Shown: positions 16,516-24,944 of the stretch, piece by piece
Layout of the letters: every line of letters starts with the position of its first letter
Position numbering within the stretch: position 1 is the first letter of the stretch
DNA from: Oscillospiraceae bacterium
GTDB taxonomy: Bacteria > Bacillota > Clostridia > Oscillospirales > Ruminococcaceae
NCBI GenBank assembly: GCA_014799385.1
Contig: JAAVIC010000027.1
Span: 62,001 to 126,000 of the forward strand
Direction: 5' to 3'
Length of the DNA stretch: 64,000 nt
Position numbers and translations under genes: made by a program
Notes under the pieces: model-generated
The model's database searches: none
Seen by the model: only the letters and a program-made list of their open reading frames with translations
Told to the model about the DNA's origin: nothing

Positions 16516-16618
16516 GCAAATTCAAAACGCAAGCGTTGCCGAGCACCGCGAAGCGGTGAGAGGTAACGCTTAGGCGAACACAGATGAGCGCAGCTCATCT
16601 GTGTGGTTTTGAATTTGC
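16516..16618. repeat. Cloverleaf intergenic repeat, copy 2 (inverted orientation)
   Basis: Outer arms GCAAATTCAAAAC / GTTTTGAATTTGC pair perfectly over 13 bp. Inside are two hairpins, AAGCGTTGCC..GGTAACGCTT (with an inner CACCGC/GCGGTG stem) and ACACAGATGAGC..GCTCATCTGTGT. The junction TTAGGCGA is the reverse complement of the TAGCC-type core in other copies. It separates sipL from spoIVA. Confidence 0.8.
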
Positions 16619-16645
16619 AAATTAAGATAAGGAGTGATATTAAAT

Positions 16646-18121
16646 ATGAACAATTCCATTTATTCGGATATCGCTAAGCGCACGAGCGGAAACATCTATC
16701 TCGGTGTTGTGGGGCCCGTGCGTTCGGGGAAATCCACATTTATCAGCAGGTTTATGAACAGCCTTGTTATTCCGAATATAACCGATGAATTTCGCCGCGA
16801 ACGCGCAAATGACGAGCTTCCGCAATCCTCGGCGGGTCGGACGATTATGACTACCGAGCCGAAGTTCGTTCCCGAAGAGGCGGTTTCCATCGAGCTTGAG
16901 AACGATGTGAAAATGAACGTTCGGCTGATTGACTGCGTTGGTTACATCGTCCCGAGCGCGATCGGCTACATAGAAAACGAAGCGCCGCGAATGGTTATGA
17001 CTCCGTGGTTTGACGAGGAAATTCCATTCAATATGGCGGCGGAGGTCGGCACTCAAAAGGTTATCAACGACCACTCCACCATCGGTATCGTGGTCACTAC
17101 GGACGGCAGCATCACCGATATTCCGCGCGAGGAGTATCAAGCCGCCGAAGAGCGCATTATCAGCGAACTCCATGACATAAACAAGCCGTTTGTGGTAGTG
17201 CTGAACTGTCAGAATCCGACAGCCCCCGAGAGCGTTTCGCTCGCGCGGCAGCTCTCGGAGAGCTACGGCACGGACGTTATCCCCGTGAACTGTGTGGATC
17301 TGGACGAGGAGGAGATCCGCGAGATTCTGGGCGCGGTACTGCTTAAATTCCCCGTGCGTGAGGTTAAAATCCGTATGCCGAAATGGATTACCGCGCTTGA
17401 ACGCGAACACTGGCTCAAAAAGAGCGTTTTCGGCTGCATTAAAGAGCAAGCGGCGAATATTAAGGGTATCAACGACATCAAGACCGCCGCAGACGCGATT
17501 TGCAGCTGCGAATACGTAAAGCGCGCCATCGCCGAGGACTTGGATTTAGGCACGGGCAGCGGAGTTATCGACATTACGCTGCAAAACGAGCTGTTCTATA
17601 AAATTCTCGGGGAGGCTACGGGGCTGGAGCTTGGCAGCGAGAACGACCTTATGCCGTGTATGATTGAGCTTGCAAATATCAAGCGCAAGTACGAGCGCGT
17701 GAAAAACGCTCTGGAGGAGGTCGAGGCTACGGGCTACGGAATCGTACTTCCGCAGATGGACGAATTGACGCTGGAGGAACCCGAAATCATCAAGCAAGGC
17801 GGAAAATACGGCGTTCGACTGAAAGCCTCCGCGCCCTCTATCCATATGATGAGCGCGAACATCACCACCGAAATAAACCCAATTGTAGGCACGGAGAAAC
17901 AATCCGAGGAGCTTGTCAACTACCTTCTGAATGACTTCGAGGAGAATCCCACCAAAATCTGGGAGAGCAACATCTTCGGAAAGTCGCTTTCGGATCTGGT
18001 AAACGAGGGGCTGCACAACAAGCTCAACCGAATGCCCGTGGATGCGCGCCTGAAACTTCAGGAGACTATTCAGCGCATTATCAACGATGGCTGCGGGGGG
18101 CTTATCTGCATTATTCTGTAA
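16646..18121 (+). CDS. spoIVA: Stage IV sporulation protein A (spore coat ATPase)
   Basis: The 491-residue protein starts at the ATG at 16646 (AAGGAGTGAT upstream). It has a GTPase-like/ATPase N-terminal domain with Walker A GPVRSGKST (23-31), a Walker B-like LIDCVGY near residue 95, a middle alpha/beta domain and the conserved C-terminus ending GGLICIIL, all diagnostic of SpoIVA. SpoIVA hydrolyses ATP to polymerise on the outer forespore membrane and forms the basement layer of the coat. Its partner SipL is encoded immediately upstream. The gene ends at a strong terminator at 18155. Confidence 0.97.
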   Translation: MNNSIYSDIAKRTSGNIYLGVVGPVRSGKSTFISRFMNSLVIPNITDEFRRERANDELPQSSAGRTIMTTEPKFVPEEAVSIELENDVKMNVRLIDCVGYIVPSAIGYIENEAPRMVMTPWFDEEIPFNMAAEVGTQKVINDHSTIGIVVTTDGSITDIPREEYQAAEERIISELHDINKPFVVVLNCQNPTAPESVSLARQLSESYGTDVIPVNCVDLDEEEIREILGAVLLKFPVREVKIRMPKWITALEREHWLKKSVFGCIKEQAANIKGINDIKTAADAICSCEYVKRAIAEDLDLGTGSGVIDITLQNELFYKILGEATGLELGSENDLMPCMIELANIKRKYERVKNALEEVEATGYGIVLPQMDELTLEEPEIIKQGGKYGVRLKASAPSIHMMSANITTEINPIVGTEKQSEELVNYLLNDFEENPTKIWESNIFGKSLSDLVNEGLHNKLNRMPVDARLKLQETIQRIINDGCGGLICIIL

Positions 18122-18154
18122 TGTCTGTAAGTTAATCCTCCTTAATATATTGAA

Positions 18155-18180
18155 CCCCCGTACTAATGTACGGGGGATTT
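18155..18180 (+). terminator. Intrinsic terminator of sipL-spoIVA, overlapping the convergent gene end
   Basis: The stem CCCCCGTAC / GTACGGGGG with loop TAAT is followed by ATTTCTT. The stop codon of the convergent membrane gene (18163) lies within the hairpin, so it may terminate both. Confidence 0.85.
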
Positions 18181-19107
18181 CTTAAATTTTGGAACTATCA
18201 AATGAAAAATCCGCGCCAATATTGTCAACACGCAGATTCCGATGAGAATCTCAAGCGGAAACAACATAAGCGTGCTTTCGGGAATCAGCATCGCCAGAAT
18301 CGCGATTGCTCCGGCGGGCGGAATGTACATCTTCACTCCGCGCATAAGCAATATCACCGCCAAAATTGCCGCCATTGCGGATAACCAAAGCGGAAGTCCC
18401 ATCATTATCGTAAACAGGTATCGGAATCCCGTTCCGATAACCGCGCCGAGCGTTATTATCGCGGGTATCGCAAGCAGTCGCTTTCGTTCGGGGCATTTCA
18501 CGCCCGAAAGCTCCGTAAACGCTACCAACAGCGGCGGCGCGGCTATAAATCCCCAGCCTGTCAAAATCCCTGCCGTAATCACCGTGGAAGCAAGCAGAGA
18601 GCGAATCAACAGTCGCATAATATCCGATTTGTCAATTTGCACGGGCTTTTCGTACCGTGACGGATCAGCGATTTTCGCTTTCTCGAGAATTATGCGGCAT
18701 AACAGGATAAATGCCGTTAAAATCACCGCCGAGACTATGTAAATCGGAGCGGTTGTCTGAAGCATTATCGGCAGCACCATCGCGGAAATCATCGGCGCAA
18801 AGCTCGTTTTGGACACAATCAGAACCGCTTGGGCTATGACGTAGCCGACAATCATCTGCGACCATACCGGCAGCGGCAGAAAGCGCACGATGAGCATTCC
18901 GCAGACCGCGCAAATCACGATACAGACAAAGATACGCGGCTTGCTGACGTTCCACGTTATTTTCGGGGAAATCATCGCGCCAACGGCGATTGCGGCAATC
19001 TCCGGGAAGATAATCTCGCGCTCGCCGAGAACGGTGCTCGCGAACACCATCAATCCCACCAAAAGCACCGACATTACAATCGGCACGGATTTTTTAACAT
19101 ATGACAT
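18163..19107 (-). CDS. HPP-like integral membrane protein
   Basis: A 314-residue protein with about eight to ten hydrophobic segments in two halves, linked by a charged stretch near residues 145-165 (EKAKIADPSRYEKPVQIDKSD). The second half contains 'GFIAAPPLLVAFTELS' and 'MYIPPAGAIAILAMLIPE', which resemble the Pro-Pro-Ala-Gly motif of the HPP membrane family (linked to nitrite transport in cyanobacteria). Function here is not established. The start is the ATG at 19107 with GAGGTG upstream. It is convergent with spoIVA, and no operon partner is visible. Confidence 0.65.
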   Translation of the reverse strand: MSYVKKSVPIVMSVLLVGLMVFASTVLGEREIIFPEIAAIAVGAMISPKITWNVSKPRIFVCIVICAVCGMLIVRFLPLPVWSQMIVGYVIAQAVLIVSKTSFAPMISAMVLPIMLQTTAPIYIVSAVILTAFILLCRIILEKAKIADPSRYEKPVQIDKSDIMRLLIRSLLASTVITAGILTGWGFIAAPPLLVAFTELSGVKCPERKRLLAIPAIITLGAVIGTGFRYLFTIMMGLPLWLSAMAAILAVILLMRGVKMYIPPAGAIAILAMLIPESTLMLFPLEILIGICVLTILARIFHLIVPKFKKSPVH

Positions 19108-19154
19108 TTTACACCTCATGGCAGAGCTGCGCTCCGCACAAGGCGCAGTCCGGA

Positions 19155-19433
19155 TTATCTGGGTTTATGTTTTCCGCATTTTGTGCAGAAAAGGGAGTAC
19201 TTGTCGTTTTCCTCGCCGCATTCGGGGCATTTCTAGAGTGAGGCTAGGGAACTCGATTGTGCGGCAGTCGGAGCTGTGTTTGCCTGCGACGTGATATCTA
19301 AATTCTTAAATAATCCGTTGCCATTCTTTTGTGATGTGTTTTGCGCGGCGGCTGGATGTATCGCGCAGTTCGGTGAACGCTTGGGAAATCGGGGTCGCAA
19401 CCCCTCAGCTTCGTCACGTAATCGAAATGGCAA
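19155..19433 (-). pseudogene. Decayed zinc-ribbon protein remnant
   Basis: On the minus strand a frame ending ...SSLASL at 19233 is followed after a TAG stop, still in frame, by a perfect zinc ribbon: C-P-E-C-G-E-E-N and then F-C-T-K-C-G-K, ending at 19155. The in-frame stop just before the CxxC...CxxC module, and an upstream part without recognisable domain, suggest a broken small zinc-ribbon gene. It overlaps the XRE remnant on the other strand. Confidence 0.4.
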
Positions 19434-19582
19434 ACATCTTCAAGACAACCGTTGACGGAATGTTGAATCTGTCGTCATCGGTGATGATTGACATCTCGGA
19501 TTTGTCCGAAAAGGAGCAGCAAGCGGTTTTCAACATCGTGGACTGCCTGAAAAACAAGAATGATGAGGATTCACTGCCTTGA
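19331..19582 (+). pseudogene. XRE-family HTH protein, 5'-truncated remnant
   Basis: The reading frame begins in the middle of a helix-turn-helix: LDVSRSSVNAWEIGVATPQLRHVIEMANIFKTTVDGML is the recognition helix and helices 4-5 of a Cro/CI-type repressor. The expected first 20-25 residues (a 'lr..r...gltq.elA..' helix pair) are missing, and no Shine-Dalgarno or good start is seen. The C-terminal extension (SDLSEKEQQAVFNIVDCL) is typical of clostridial XRE regulators. Its 3' end overlaps the convergent rlmD gene by 12 bp. Probably non-functional. Confidence 0.55.
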
Positions 19583-20923
19583 CAGCAGAGTGACGCACTC
19601 AACGTGGCGCGTCCTCGGGAACAGGTCGAACGGCTGAACCGCACACAGCGAATACCCGTTTTCGGCAAGGAATTTGCAGTCGCGGGCCGCGGTTGCGGGA
19701 TTGCATGAAATCATCACGATACGCTCGGGGTTCATTTTCACGCACTCCGTGAGAACCGATTCCCCGCAGCCCTTGCGCGGCGGGTCGAGAACAATAACAT
19801 CGGGAGAAAGTCCGCGCTCGGCGAACATCGCGGATGCTTCGGCAGCGTCCGCGGCGATAAACTCCGCGTTGTCTATTCCGCTTAACAGAGCGTTTTTCCA
19901 CGCGTTCTCCACCGCCTCGGGAACTATCTCCGCGCCGATGATTTTCTCCGCTCCGTGCGCCATCGACAGTCCGATCGTTCCCGCGCCGCAATACAAGTCA
20001 AGAACCGTCTTTCCGCCGGGTTCGGCAAATTCGGCGGCTTTTCGGTAGAGGTTTTCGGCGGCGGGAGTGTTCACCTGATAGAACGATTTCGGGGAGATTT
20101 CCACGTTTACCCCGCACATTCGGTCGGAGATTTCGGGATTTCCGATTAGCGTAATCTCGCGCTCGCCCAGAATCACGTTGGTTTTGTCGGGATTCAGATT
20201 CAGCACCACCCCTGTAATTTCGGGGAATTTCTCGACAAGCTCCCGCGATAATCTTTGGAACTCGGGAACCTTTCTCCGCGCGACCAAAACCGCGCATATC
20301 CCGCCGCTGTAATGTCCGCGCCGCAGATAAATATGCCGCAGAACGCCCTCGTTTTTCTCCTCGTTGTACACGGATATTTTAAATTCGGCGGCGCGTTTTT
20401 TGATGAACGTTACGATTTCCGAGAATATCTTCGGCTGGAGCTTGCAATCCTCGATTGGCACGATTCTGTGGGAGCGTTCGGAATAGAATCCGCTTATAAT
20501 GCCGCTGTCGGTCTTTCCGAGCGGCATTTGCAGTTTGTTGCGGTAACGCTCGGAATCCTCACTTGCGGCAATCGGCAGGAACTCTACACGCGATAAGTCC
20601 ACACCGCCCAAACGCTCAAACGCGTCACGGACAACCTGCTCCTTTGCACGCAACTCCGCAGAGTAGGAGATATGCCGAAACACGCAGCCGCCGCACTTCC
20701 CAAACACGGGGCAGTCGTTCTTCTCTCTATCCGGCGAGGGTGTGATTAGCCGCTCGATTTTCGCGTAGGCATATGTCTTGTGAACCTTTAGAATCCGTGC
20801 CTCTATCACATCGTCCACCGCCGTAAGCGGCACGAATACAGCCATTCCGTTATATCGTGCGATTCCGCTGCCCTCGCTTGTAAGCGCGGTAATTTCAAGG
20901 GTTACAATGTCGTTTTTGTTCAT
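19571..20923 (-). CDS. rlmD: 23S rRNA (uracil-C5)-methyltransferase, RlmD/RlmCD (TrmA/RumA) family
   Basis: The 450-residue enzyme has an N-terminal TRAM domain (about 1-60), a 4Fe-4S site (C71, C77, C80 in CPVFGKCGGC plus a later Cys) and a SAM-dependent methyltransferase domain with VLDLYCGAGTIGL. The catalytic motif is ISCNPATAARD and the active-site DPPRKG is present. The family methylates uracils in 23S rRNA (U1939/U747), and in Gram-positives one RlmCD enzyme often does both. AAAGGTG precedes the ATG. It follows the prfB group on the same strand, separated by two hairpins at 20943-20995. Confidence 0.9.
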   Translation of the reverse strand: MNKNDIVTLEITALTSEGSGIARYNGMAVFVPLTAVDDVIEARILKVHKTYAYAKIERLITPSPDREKNDCPVFGKCGGCVFRHISYSAELRAKEQVVRDAFERLGGVDLSRVEFLPIAASEDSERYRNKLQMPLGKTDSGIISGFYSERSHRIVPIEDCKLQPKIFSEIVTFIKKRAAEFKISVYNEEKNEGVLRHIYLRRGHYSGGICAVLVARRKVPEFQRLSRELVEKFPEITGVVLNLNPDKTNVILGEREITLIGNPEISDRMCGVNVEISPKSFYQVNTPAAENLYRKAAEFAEPGGKTVLDLYCGAGTIGLSMAHGAEKIIGAEIVPEAVENAWKNALLSGIDNAEFIAADAAEASAMFAERGLSPDVIVLDPPRKGCGESVLTECVKMNPERIVMISCNPATAARDCKFLAENGYSLCAVQPFDLFPRTRHVECVTLLSRQ

Positions 20924-20942
20924 AATTCACCTTTACAAACAT

Positions 20943-20995
20943 AATGCTCCGCCGCAGCAGAGCATTATATTGGTTCTCCGCGGGATAAGCGGAGT
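20943..20995 (-). terminator. Two consecutive hairpins between the prfB group and rlmD
   Basis: AATGCTC..GAGCATT (20943-20966) and CTCCGC..GCGGAG (20977-20995) form two small stems after the 32-codon gene. No long T-tract follows on the minus strand, so termination may be weak or partial. Confidence 0.45.
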
Positions 20996-21007
20996 AAAGT
21001 TAACAAA

Positions 21008-21106
21008 TCAGTGCTTTGAGTGTTCATCAATTTTCGGCTCGATTACATACTTGAACAGAAGCTGTCCAATAAGCGTTCCCAAGAAGATAGGCAAAAATCT
21101 CTTCAT
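21008..21106 (-). CDS. Very small membrane protein, 32 residues
   Basis: ATG at 21106 is preceded by a near-perfect AAAGGAGGGATTACG Shine-Dalgarno. The 32-residue product starts MKRFLPIFLGTLIGQLLF, one hydrophobic TM helix, and ends in a charged, soluble tail (KYVIEPKIDEHSKH). Positive residues before the helix predict an N-in orientation. It lies 18 bp after the 103-codon gene downstream of prfB, so it is the last member of that transcript. I do not recognise it. The strong ribosome-binding site makes it likely to be translated. Confidence 0.65.
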   Translation of the reverse strand: MKRFLPIFLGTLIGQLLFKYVIEPKIDEHSKH

Positions 21107-21124
21107 CGTAATCCCTCCTTTCGT

Positions 21125-21436
21125 TTAATAATGCGAATAATACGAGAAATGCAACCTCATTTCATCGCCGCAGATCTCGCTTAACGGTGTGTTTTCCGGG
21201 ATATGGAACACCGTTTTACCGGACTTTGTGTAATATTCCAGAAAGTGCTGATTTTCCCTACTTGAACATTTCCACAAGACATCGTTCCCCGAAACGGACG
21301 GTAAAAACCTATTCTCCTTGATAACGGGGATAATTTCACTTACAGATGCGTCATTCGCAAAACCGATGTCGCGGCTGTTGTCCACCACATCATCACCCAT
21401 ACAAACGCTGCCGCGTGTGCAATAAATTGTCATCAA
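21125..21436 (-). CDS. Hypothetical protein, 103 residues, coupled to prfB
   Basis: The start overlaps the prfB stop by 4 bp (ATGA), a sign of translational coupling. The protein has three or four Cys/Asp-rich segments (CTRGSVCMGDDVVDN) and no signal peptide or membrane segment. A middle part (LWKCSSRENQHFLEYYT) is followed by a hydrophilic end rich in His and Tyr. No known family is recognised. A role connected to translation termination cannot be inferred from position alone. Confidence 0.6.
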   Translation of the reverse strand: MMTIYCTRGSVCMGDDVVDNSRDIGFANDASVSEIIPVIKENRFLPSVSGNDVLWKCSSRENQHFLEYYTKSGKTVFHIPENTPLSEICGDEMRLHFSYYSHY

Positions 21437-22545
21437 ATCTCACCCAAACTTTTTGCCTTTAGATACGCGTTGATAAATCCGTCAAGGTCGCCGTCCATAA
21501 CCGCATTTATGTTCGCGTTCTCGAACTTTGTACGAACGTCCTTTGCAAGAGTGTACGGCATAAATACATACGAACGTATCTGACTTCCCCACTCGATTTT
21601 GAGCTGCTCGCCCTTGATGTCGGAGATTTTATCGAGATGTTCCTGCTCTTTTATCTGCACGAGCTTTGACATCAGCATTTTCATTGCGAAATCGCGGTTC
21701 TGAACCTGAGAACGCTGAGTCTGGCAAGCTGTAACAATTCCCGTGGGCTTATGAATCAAACGAACCGCCGAGCTGGTCTTGTTGATGTGCTGACCACCCG
21801 CGCCGCTGGCTCTGTAAACCTCCATCTCGATGTCCTCGGGGCGAATCTCAACGGAAACATCCTTTTCGATTTCGGGCATTACCTCCACGGAAGCGAAACT
21901 GGTCTGCCGTCTTCCCGAAGCATCAAACGGAGAGATACGCACCAGACGGTGAACTCCGTGTTCGCTTTTCAGGAATCCGTACGCGTTGAAACCCTCGATA
22001 TGGATCGACGCGCTCTTGATACCCGCCGTATCGCCCTCGAGAATGTCCAATATCTCGCTTTTGAAGCCGTGACGATCGCTCCACTTGGTGTACATACGCA
22101 TAAGCATCTGCACCCAGTCCTGAGCCTCTGTTCCGCCCGCGCCCGCGTGGAAAGACAGGATCACGTTGCAGTTGTCATATTCCCCTGTCATAAGGGTCGC
22201 GAGCTTCTGCTCCTCGTAGGAGGACTTGACGGTTTCGGCGAGCGCGTTTACCTCGTCCGCCATAGACTCATCGTTCTCCTCCTCGGCAAGCTCTATCATC
22301 GTCAGAACGTCCTCACGGTTGGCGCAGAGCTTTTCATAGCCCTGAATGGTGTTCTTGTACTGTCCGATTTGCTGAAGCACCGCCTGCGACTTTTCGGGAT
22401 CGTCCCAGAAATTCGGTTCGGTGGTTTTCATCTCCAGCTCATCGAGCTTGATTTTTATTCCGTCAAGATTCAATGCGGCGCGAAGCTCTTCCAAATCGCC
22501 CTCAAGAGCCTCCATCGCAAGTCTGGTTTCATCATATTGTATCAT
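21433..22545 (-). CDS. prfB: Peptide chain release factor 2 (no frameshift site)
   Basis: A 370-residue class I release factor that reads UGA and UAA. The GGQ loop is present (ASGAGGQHINKT), and the tripeptide-anticodon region reads SPFDASGRRQTSF, with SPF matching the RF2-type SPF motif. An N-terminal helical domain carries PNFWDDPEKSQ. In many bacteria prfB contains an in-frame UGA bypassed by +1 frameshifting at CTTTGAC. Here the corresponding place reads AAT CTT GAC, one T shorter, so the gene is a single continuous frame. AGGGGT precedes the ATG, and a good promoter lies at 22580. Confidence 0.95.
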   Translation of the reverse strand: MIQYDETRLAMEALEGDLEELRAALNLDGIKIKLDELEMKTTEPNFWDDPEKSQAVLQQIGQYKNTIQGYEKLCANREDVLTMIELAEEENDESMADEVNALAETVKSSYEEQKLATLMTGEYDNCNVILSFHAGAGGTEAQDWVQMLMRMYTKWSDRHGFKSEILDILEGDTAGIKSASIHIEGFNAYGFLKSEHGVHRLVRISPFDASGRRQTSFASVEVMPEIEKDVSVEIRPEDIEMEVYRASGAGGQHINKTSSAVRLIHKPTGIVTACQTQRSQVQNRDFAMKMLMSKLVQIKEQEHLDKISDIKGEQLKIEWGSQIRSYVFMPYTLAKDVRTKFENANINAVMDGDLDGFINAYLKAKSLGEI

Positions 22546-22579
22546 ATAACATACCCCTAGTAATTAATTGTCAACTATT

Positions 22580-22608
22580 ATTATACCACATTTTTCCGTA
22601 AAATGCAA
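22580..22608 (-). promoter_or_regulatory. Sigma-A promoter of prfB
   Basis: On the minus strand, TTGCAT (22603-22608), a 17-bp spacer and TATAAT (22580-22585), 35 bp before the start codon. Confidence 0.8.
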
Positions 22609-22641
22609 CCCCTTTTTTGCAATACCCTGACAAATCGGAAA

Positions 22642-23394
22642 TTATGTTTTGCTTTTTGCCTTATGCGAAACAACAACAGCCATTACAACAATTACCGCTT
22701 TACAGATAAGTGATATGTAAAAATTACCGTCGCTTGAAATTTGAGAAAGCGTATTGATCAAAGCGTGCGTCATCGCGCATATCCACAAGCTCCTTGTCTT
22801 ATTGTACAGCGCGGACAAAATAAAGCAGTTTATTAACAGCCCCAACAGGAACGGCATTATATCGGCTTGATTCAAGCTGCCCTCAATATAGAAGTATAAT
22901 AAATGCCATACTCCCCATGATACAAAAGTAAGAACGGTGGAGAAAATGTAATTAAGCTTTTCCTCTAAAATAGGTTGAAAGGTATATCGCCACCCGATTT
23001 CCTCTATCCCCCCAAACAGAATTGCTTTGAGGAATAATATAACAGGTATATACCAACTGCCTATCTGAAGCTTTCCGCCATATAGAATATAACAAAAATC
23101 CAACAGGAGAAACGCAAGAACAAGGACATAGCTTGAAATTGGCTGACGCACATTTACAAAATCAATCAGTATTTCCTTTATCTTTGCTTTTTGATACTTG
23201 ATTTTAACAATAGCTCCCCATAATGCCGATGAGATTCCACCTATTACAATGAACACCATTCCCAAAGCCGTTGTATAATCCACCGTCATTCCGATATTTC
23301 GCAGAAGAAAAACCGCAAGGCTTATAATAAATATTTGCCCTAAGGTTCCCGATAAATATGTTAAAAGTGCCTTTGGTTTGTCCATAAATTTCAA
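22642..23394 (-). CDS. CPBP-family intramembrane metalloprotease (CAAX/Abi)
   Basis: The 250-residue polytopic protein has the three CPBP motifs: E131-E-x-x-x-R136 in EEIGWRYTFQ, H164 in SWGVWHLLYF, and H-x-x-x-N in MTHALIN near residue 220. These glutamyl intramembrane proteases are found in prenyl-protein processing, bacteriocin immunity and other roles; the substrate here is unknown. The DNA is visibly AT-richer than its neighbours. The start overlaps the stop of the PfkB kinase gene by 4 bp (ATGA), so it is the last gene of the operon starting at 29068, although it may be a late acquisition. Confidence 0.82.
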   Translation of the reverse strand: MKFMDKPKALLTYLSGTLGQIFIISLAVFLLRNIGMTVDYTTALGMVFIVIGGISSALWGAIVKIKYQKAKIKEILIDFVNVRQPISSYVLVLAFLLLDFCYILYGGKLQIGSWYIPVILFLKAILFGGIEEIGWRYTFQPILEEKLNYIFSTVLTFVSWGVWHLLYFYIEGSLNQADIMPFLLGLLINCFILSALYNKTRSLWICAMTHALINTLSQISSDGNFYISLICKAVIVVMAVVVSHKAKSKT

Positions 23395-24302
23395 ATCATA
23401 AGTCCCTTCATCAGCTCGATTATTTTGTCCCTTTTACCTAAGCCCTCGGAAAAGGCTGTCGCGCAGCCCGCAGCCGTGCCTTGAATCAACGCGTACTCGA
23501 AATCCACATCATTATCGGTAAGCGAGGCAACTACCCCCGCGAGCATACTGTCGCCCGCGCCAACGGGATTCACTACTGTGCCCGGACAAACACCTTGACG
23601 ATAACTCCGCCCGTCCTCGGTCATCAATAGTGCGCCATCCTTGCCCATCGTTATGAGAACATTCTTCGCGCCCATATTTTGAAGATGCTTGGCATATTCG
23701 GCAACCTCACCGTCCGTGGTCGGCTTATCGCCGAAAAGCTCCACCAGCCCGTCAAAATTCATCTTGACGAGGTCGGGCGTGTATTTCAGCGTTTCGGTAA
23801 GCAGCTCGCCGTGCGTGTCCACGACCGTTTTGATTTTGTGTACGGAAACATACTCCAGAATTTGCCCGTAAATGTCGCCCGGGCAGCCCGGCGGAACACT
23901 TCCCGACAACACCATAACATCGCCGTCGGCAACGTTATGGAGCTTAACAAACAGCTCCATAATATCCTCGGATTTAACCTCATCGCCGGGCGCGTTAAGT
24001 TCGGTTTCCGCAGAGGTTTTCAACCTTACATTTATACGGGAGCTTCCGTGCGGAAGGTGTACAAAATCCGTTTTAACGCCGCATTTGCGAACCCTGCGCT
24101 CGATTTCATCGCCCGTAAATCCCGCGACAAACCCCAACGCCGTGGACGGAACGCCGAACTCCCCCAGCATAACGGATATATTGATTCCGCTTCCGCCCGC
24201 TGAAATCGCCGTGCGTTCAACTGCATTCACAGAACAGATTTCAACTGCGTCCGTGTACATTGCATAATCCAATGACGGATTTAAGGTGATTGTGTAAACC
24301 AT
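23391..24302 (-). CDS. PfkB-family sugar-phosphate kinase (1-phosphofructokinase/LacC-like)
   Basis: A 303-residue PfkB-fold kinase. The N-terminal TLNPSLDY motif and GGSGINISVML are those of the FruK/LacC branch that phosphorylates fructose 1-phosphate or tagatose 6-phosphate. The C-terminal GAGDSMLAG carries the catalytic Asp and anion hole. No fructose PTS genes are nearby, so substrate assignment is open. It starts 6 bp after the acetyltransferase stop and overlaps the CPBP gene by 4 bp, inside a seven-gene operon. Confidence 0.85.
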   Translation of the reverse strand: MVYTITLNPSLDYAMYTDAVEICSVNAVERTAISAGGSGINISVMLGEFGVPSTALGFVAGFTGDEIERRVRKCGVKTDFVHLPHGSSRINVRLKTSAETELNAPGDEVKSEDIMELFVKLHNVADGDVMVLSGSVPPGCPGDIYGQILEYVSVHKIKTVVDTHGELLTETLKYTPDLVKMNFDGLVELFGDKPTTDGEVAEYAKHLQNMGAKNVLITMGKDGALLMTEDGRSYRQGVCPGTVVNPVGAGDSMLAGVVASLTDNDVDFEYALIQGTAAGCATAFSEGLGKRDKIIELMKGLMI

Positions 24303-24308
24303 TTTATT

Positions 24309-24944
24309 TCACTCCGGATTCTTGATTTCTTCCATCATTTCGGGTGGAAATTCGCGGTTTTTGAAGTAGAACTTCATATCCTCATCGGTGATTTTACGAA
24401 TTACCCGACACGGATCCCCCGCAGCGATTACGTCATCGGGAATATCCTTTGTAACCACACTACCCGCACCAATCACGCTCCGCGAACCGATTCTCACTCC
24501 TGGACAAATCACAACGTTTCCGCCTATCCAGACGTTATCGCCGATAGTTATCGGGATTCCGTATTCGTACCCCGAATTACGCGCCTTGTAATGCACGGGG
24601 TGACCCGCAGTGTAAATCGCAGCATTCGGTGCGATAAAGACATTGTTTCCGATCGTAACAGGCGCAACGTCCAGAATCACAAGGTTGTAATTCGCGAAAA
24701 AGTTATCGCCGACAGTGATGTTGCTGCCGTAATCGCAATGAAACGGCGGCAGGATCGTGAGGTTCTCGCCCGCGCCGCCCAGGATTCCGCGAATCAGCGT
24801 ATCGGAGCGCTTTACGCCCTCCTCGCTCCAACAATCGGAATTGTTGAACTCGTACAGTCGAGCGCGGTTTTCGCGCATTATCCTAAAGCACTCGTCATCG
24901 GCGATATATGGCAAACCGTTTTGCTTACGCTCAAAATTATTCAT
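24309..24944 (-). CDS. Sugar O-acetyltransferase (LacA/Maa, left-handed beta helix)
   Basis: The 211-residue hexapeptide-repeat acetyltransferase starts at the ATG at 24944, which overlaps the end of the yfhO gene by 8 bp and is preceded by GGAGGAAA. It has an N-terminal helical cap containing YIADDECFRIMRENR, hexapeptide turns (IGNNVFIAPNAAIYTAGHP, with the catalytic His), and the IGSRSVIGAGSVVTKDIP signature. Such enzymes move acetyl from acetyl-CoA to a sugar hydroxyl. The actual sugar is unknown. Confidence 0.88.
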   Translation of the reverse strand: MNNFERKQNGLPYIADDECFRIMRENRARLYEFNNSDCWSEEGVKRSDTLIRGILGGAGENLTILPPFHCDYGSNITVGDNFFANYNLVILDVAPVTIGNNVFIAPNAAIYTAGHPVHYKARNSGYEYGIPITIGDNVWIGGNVVICPGVRIGSRSVIGAGSVVTKDIPDDVIAAGDPCRVIRKITDEDMKFYFKNREFPPEMMEEIKNPE

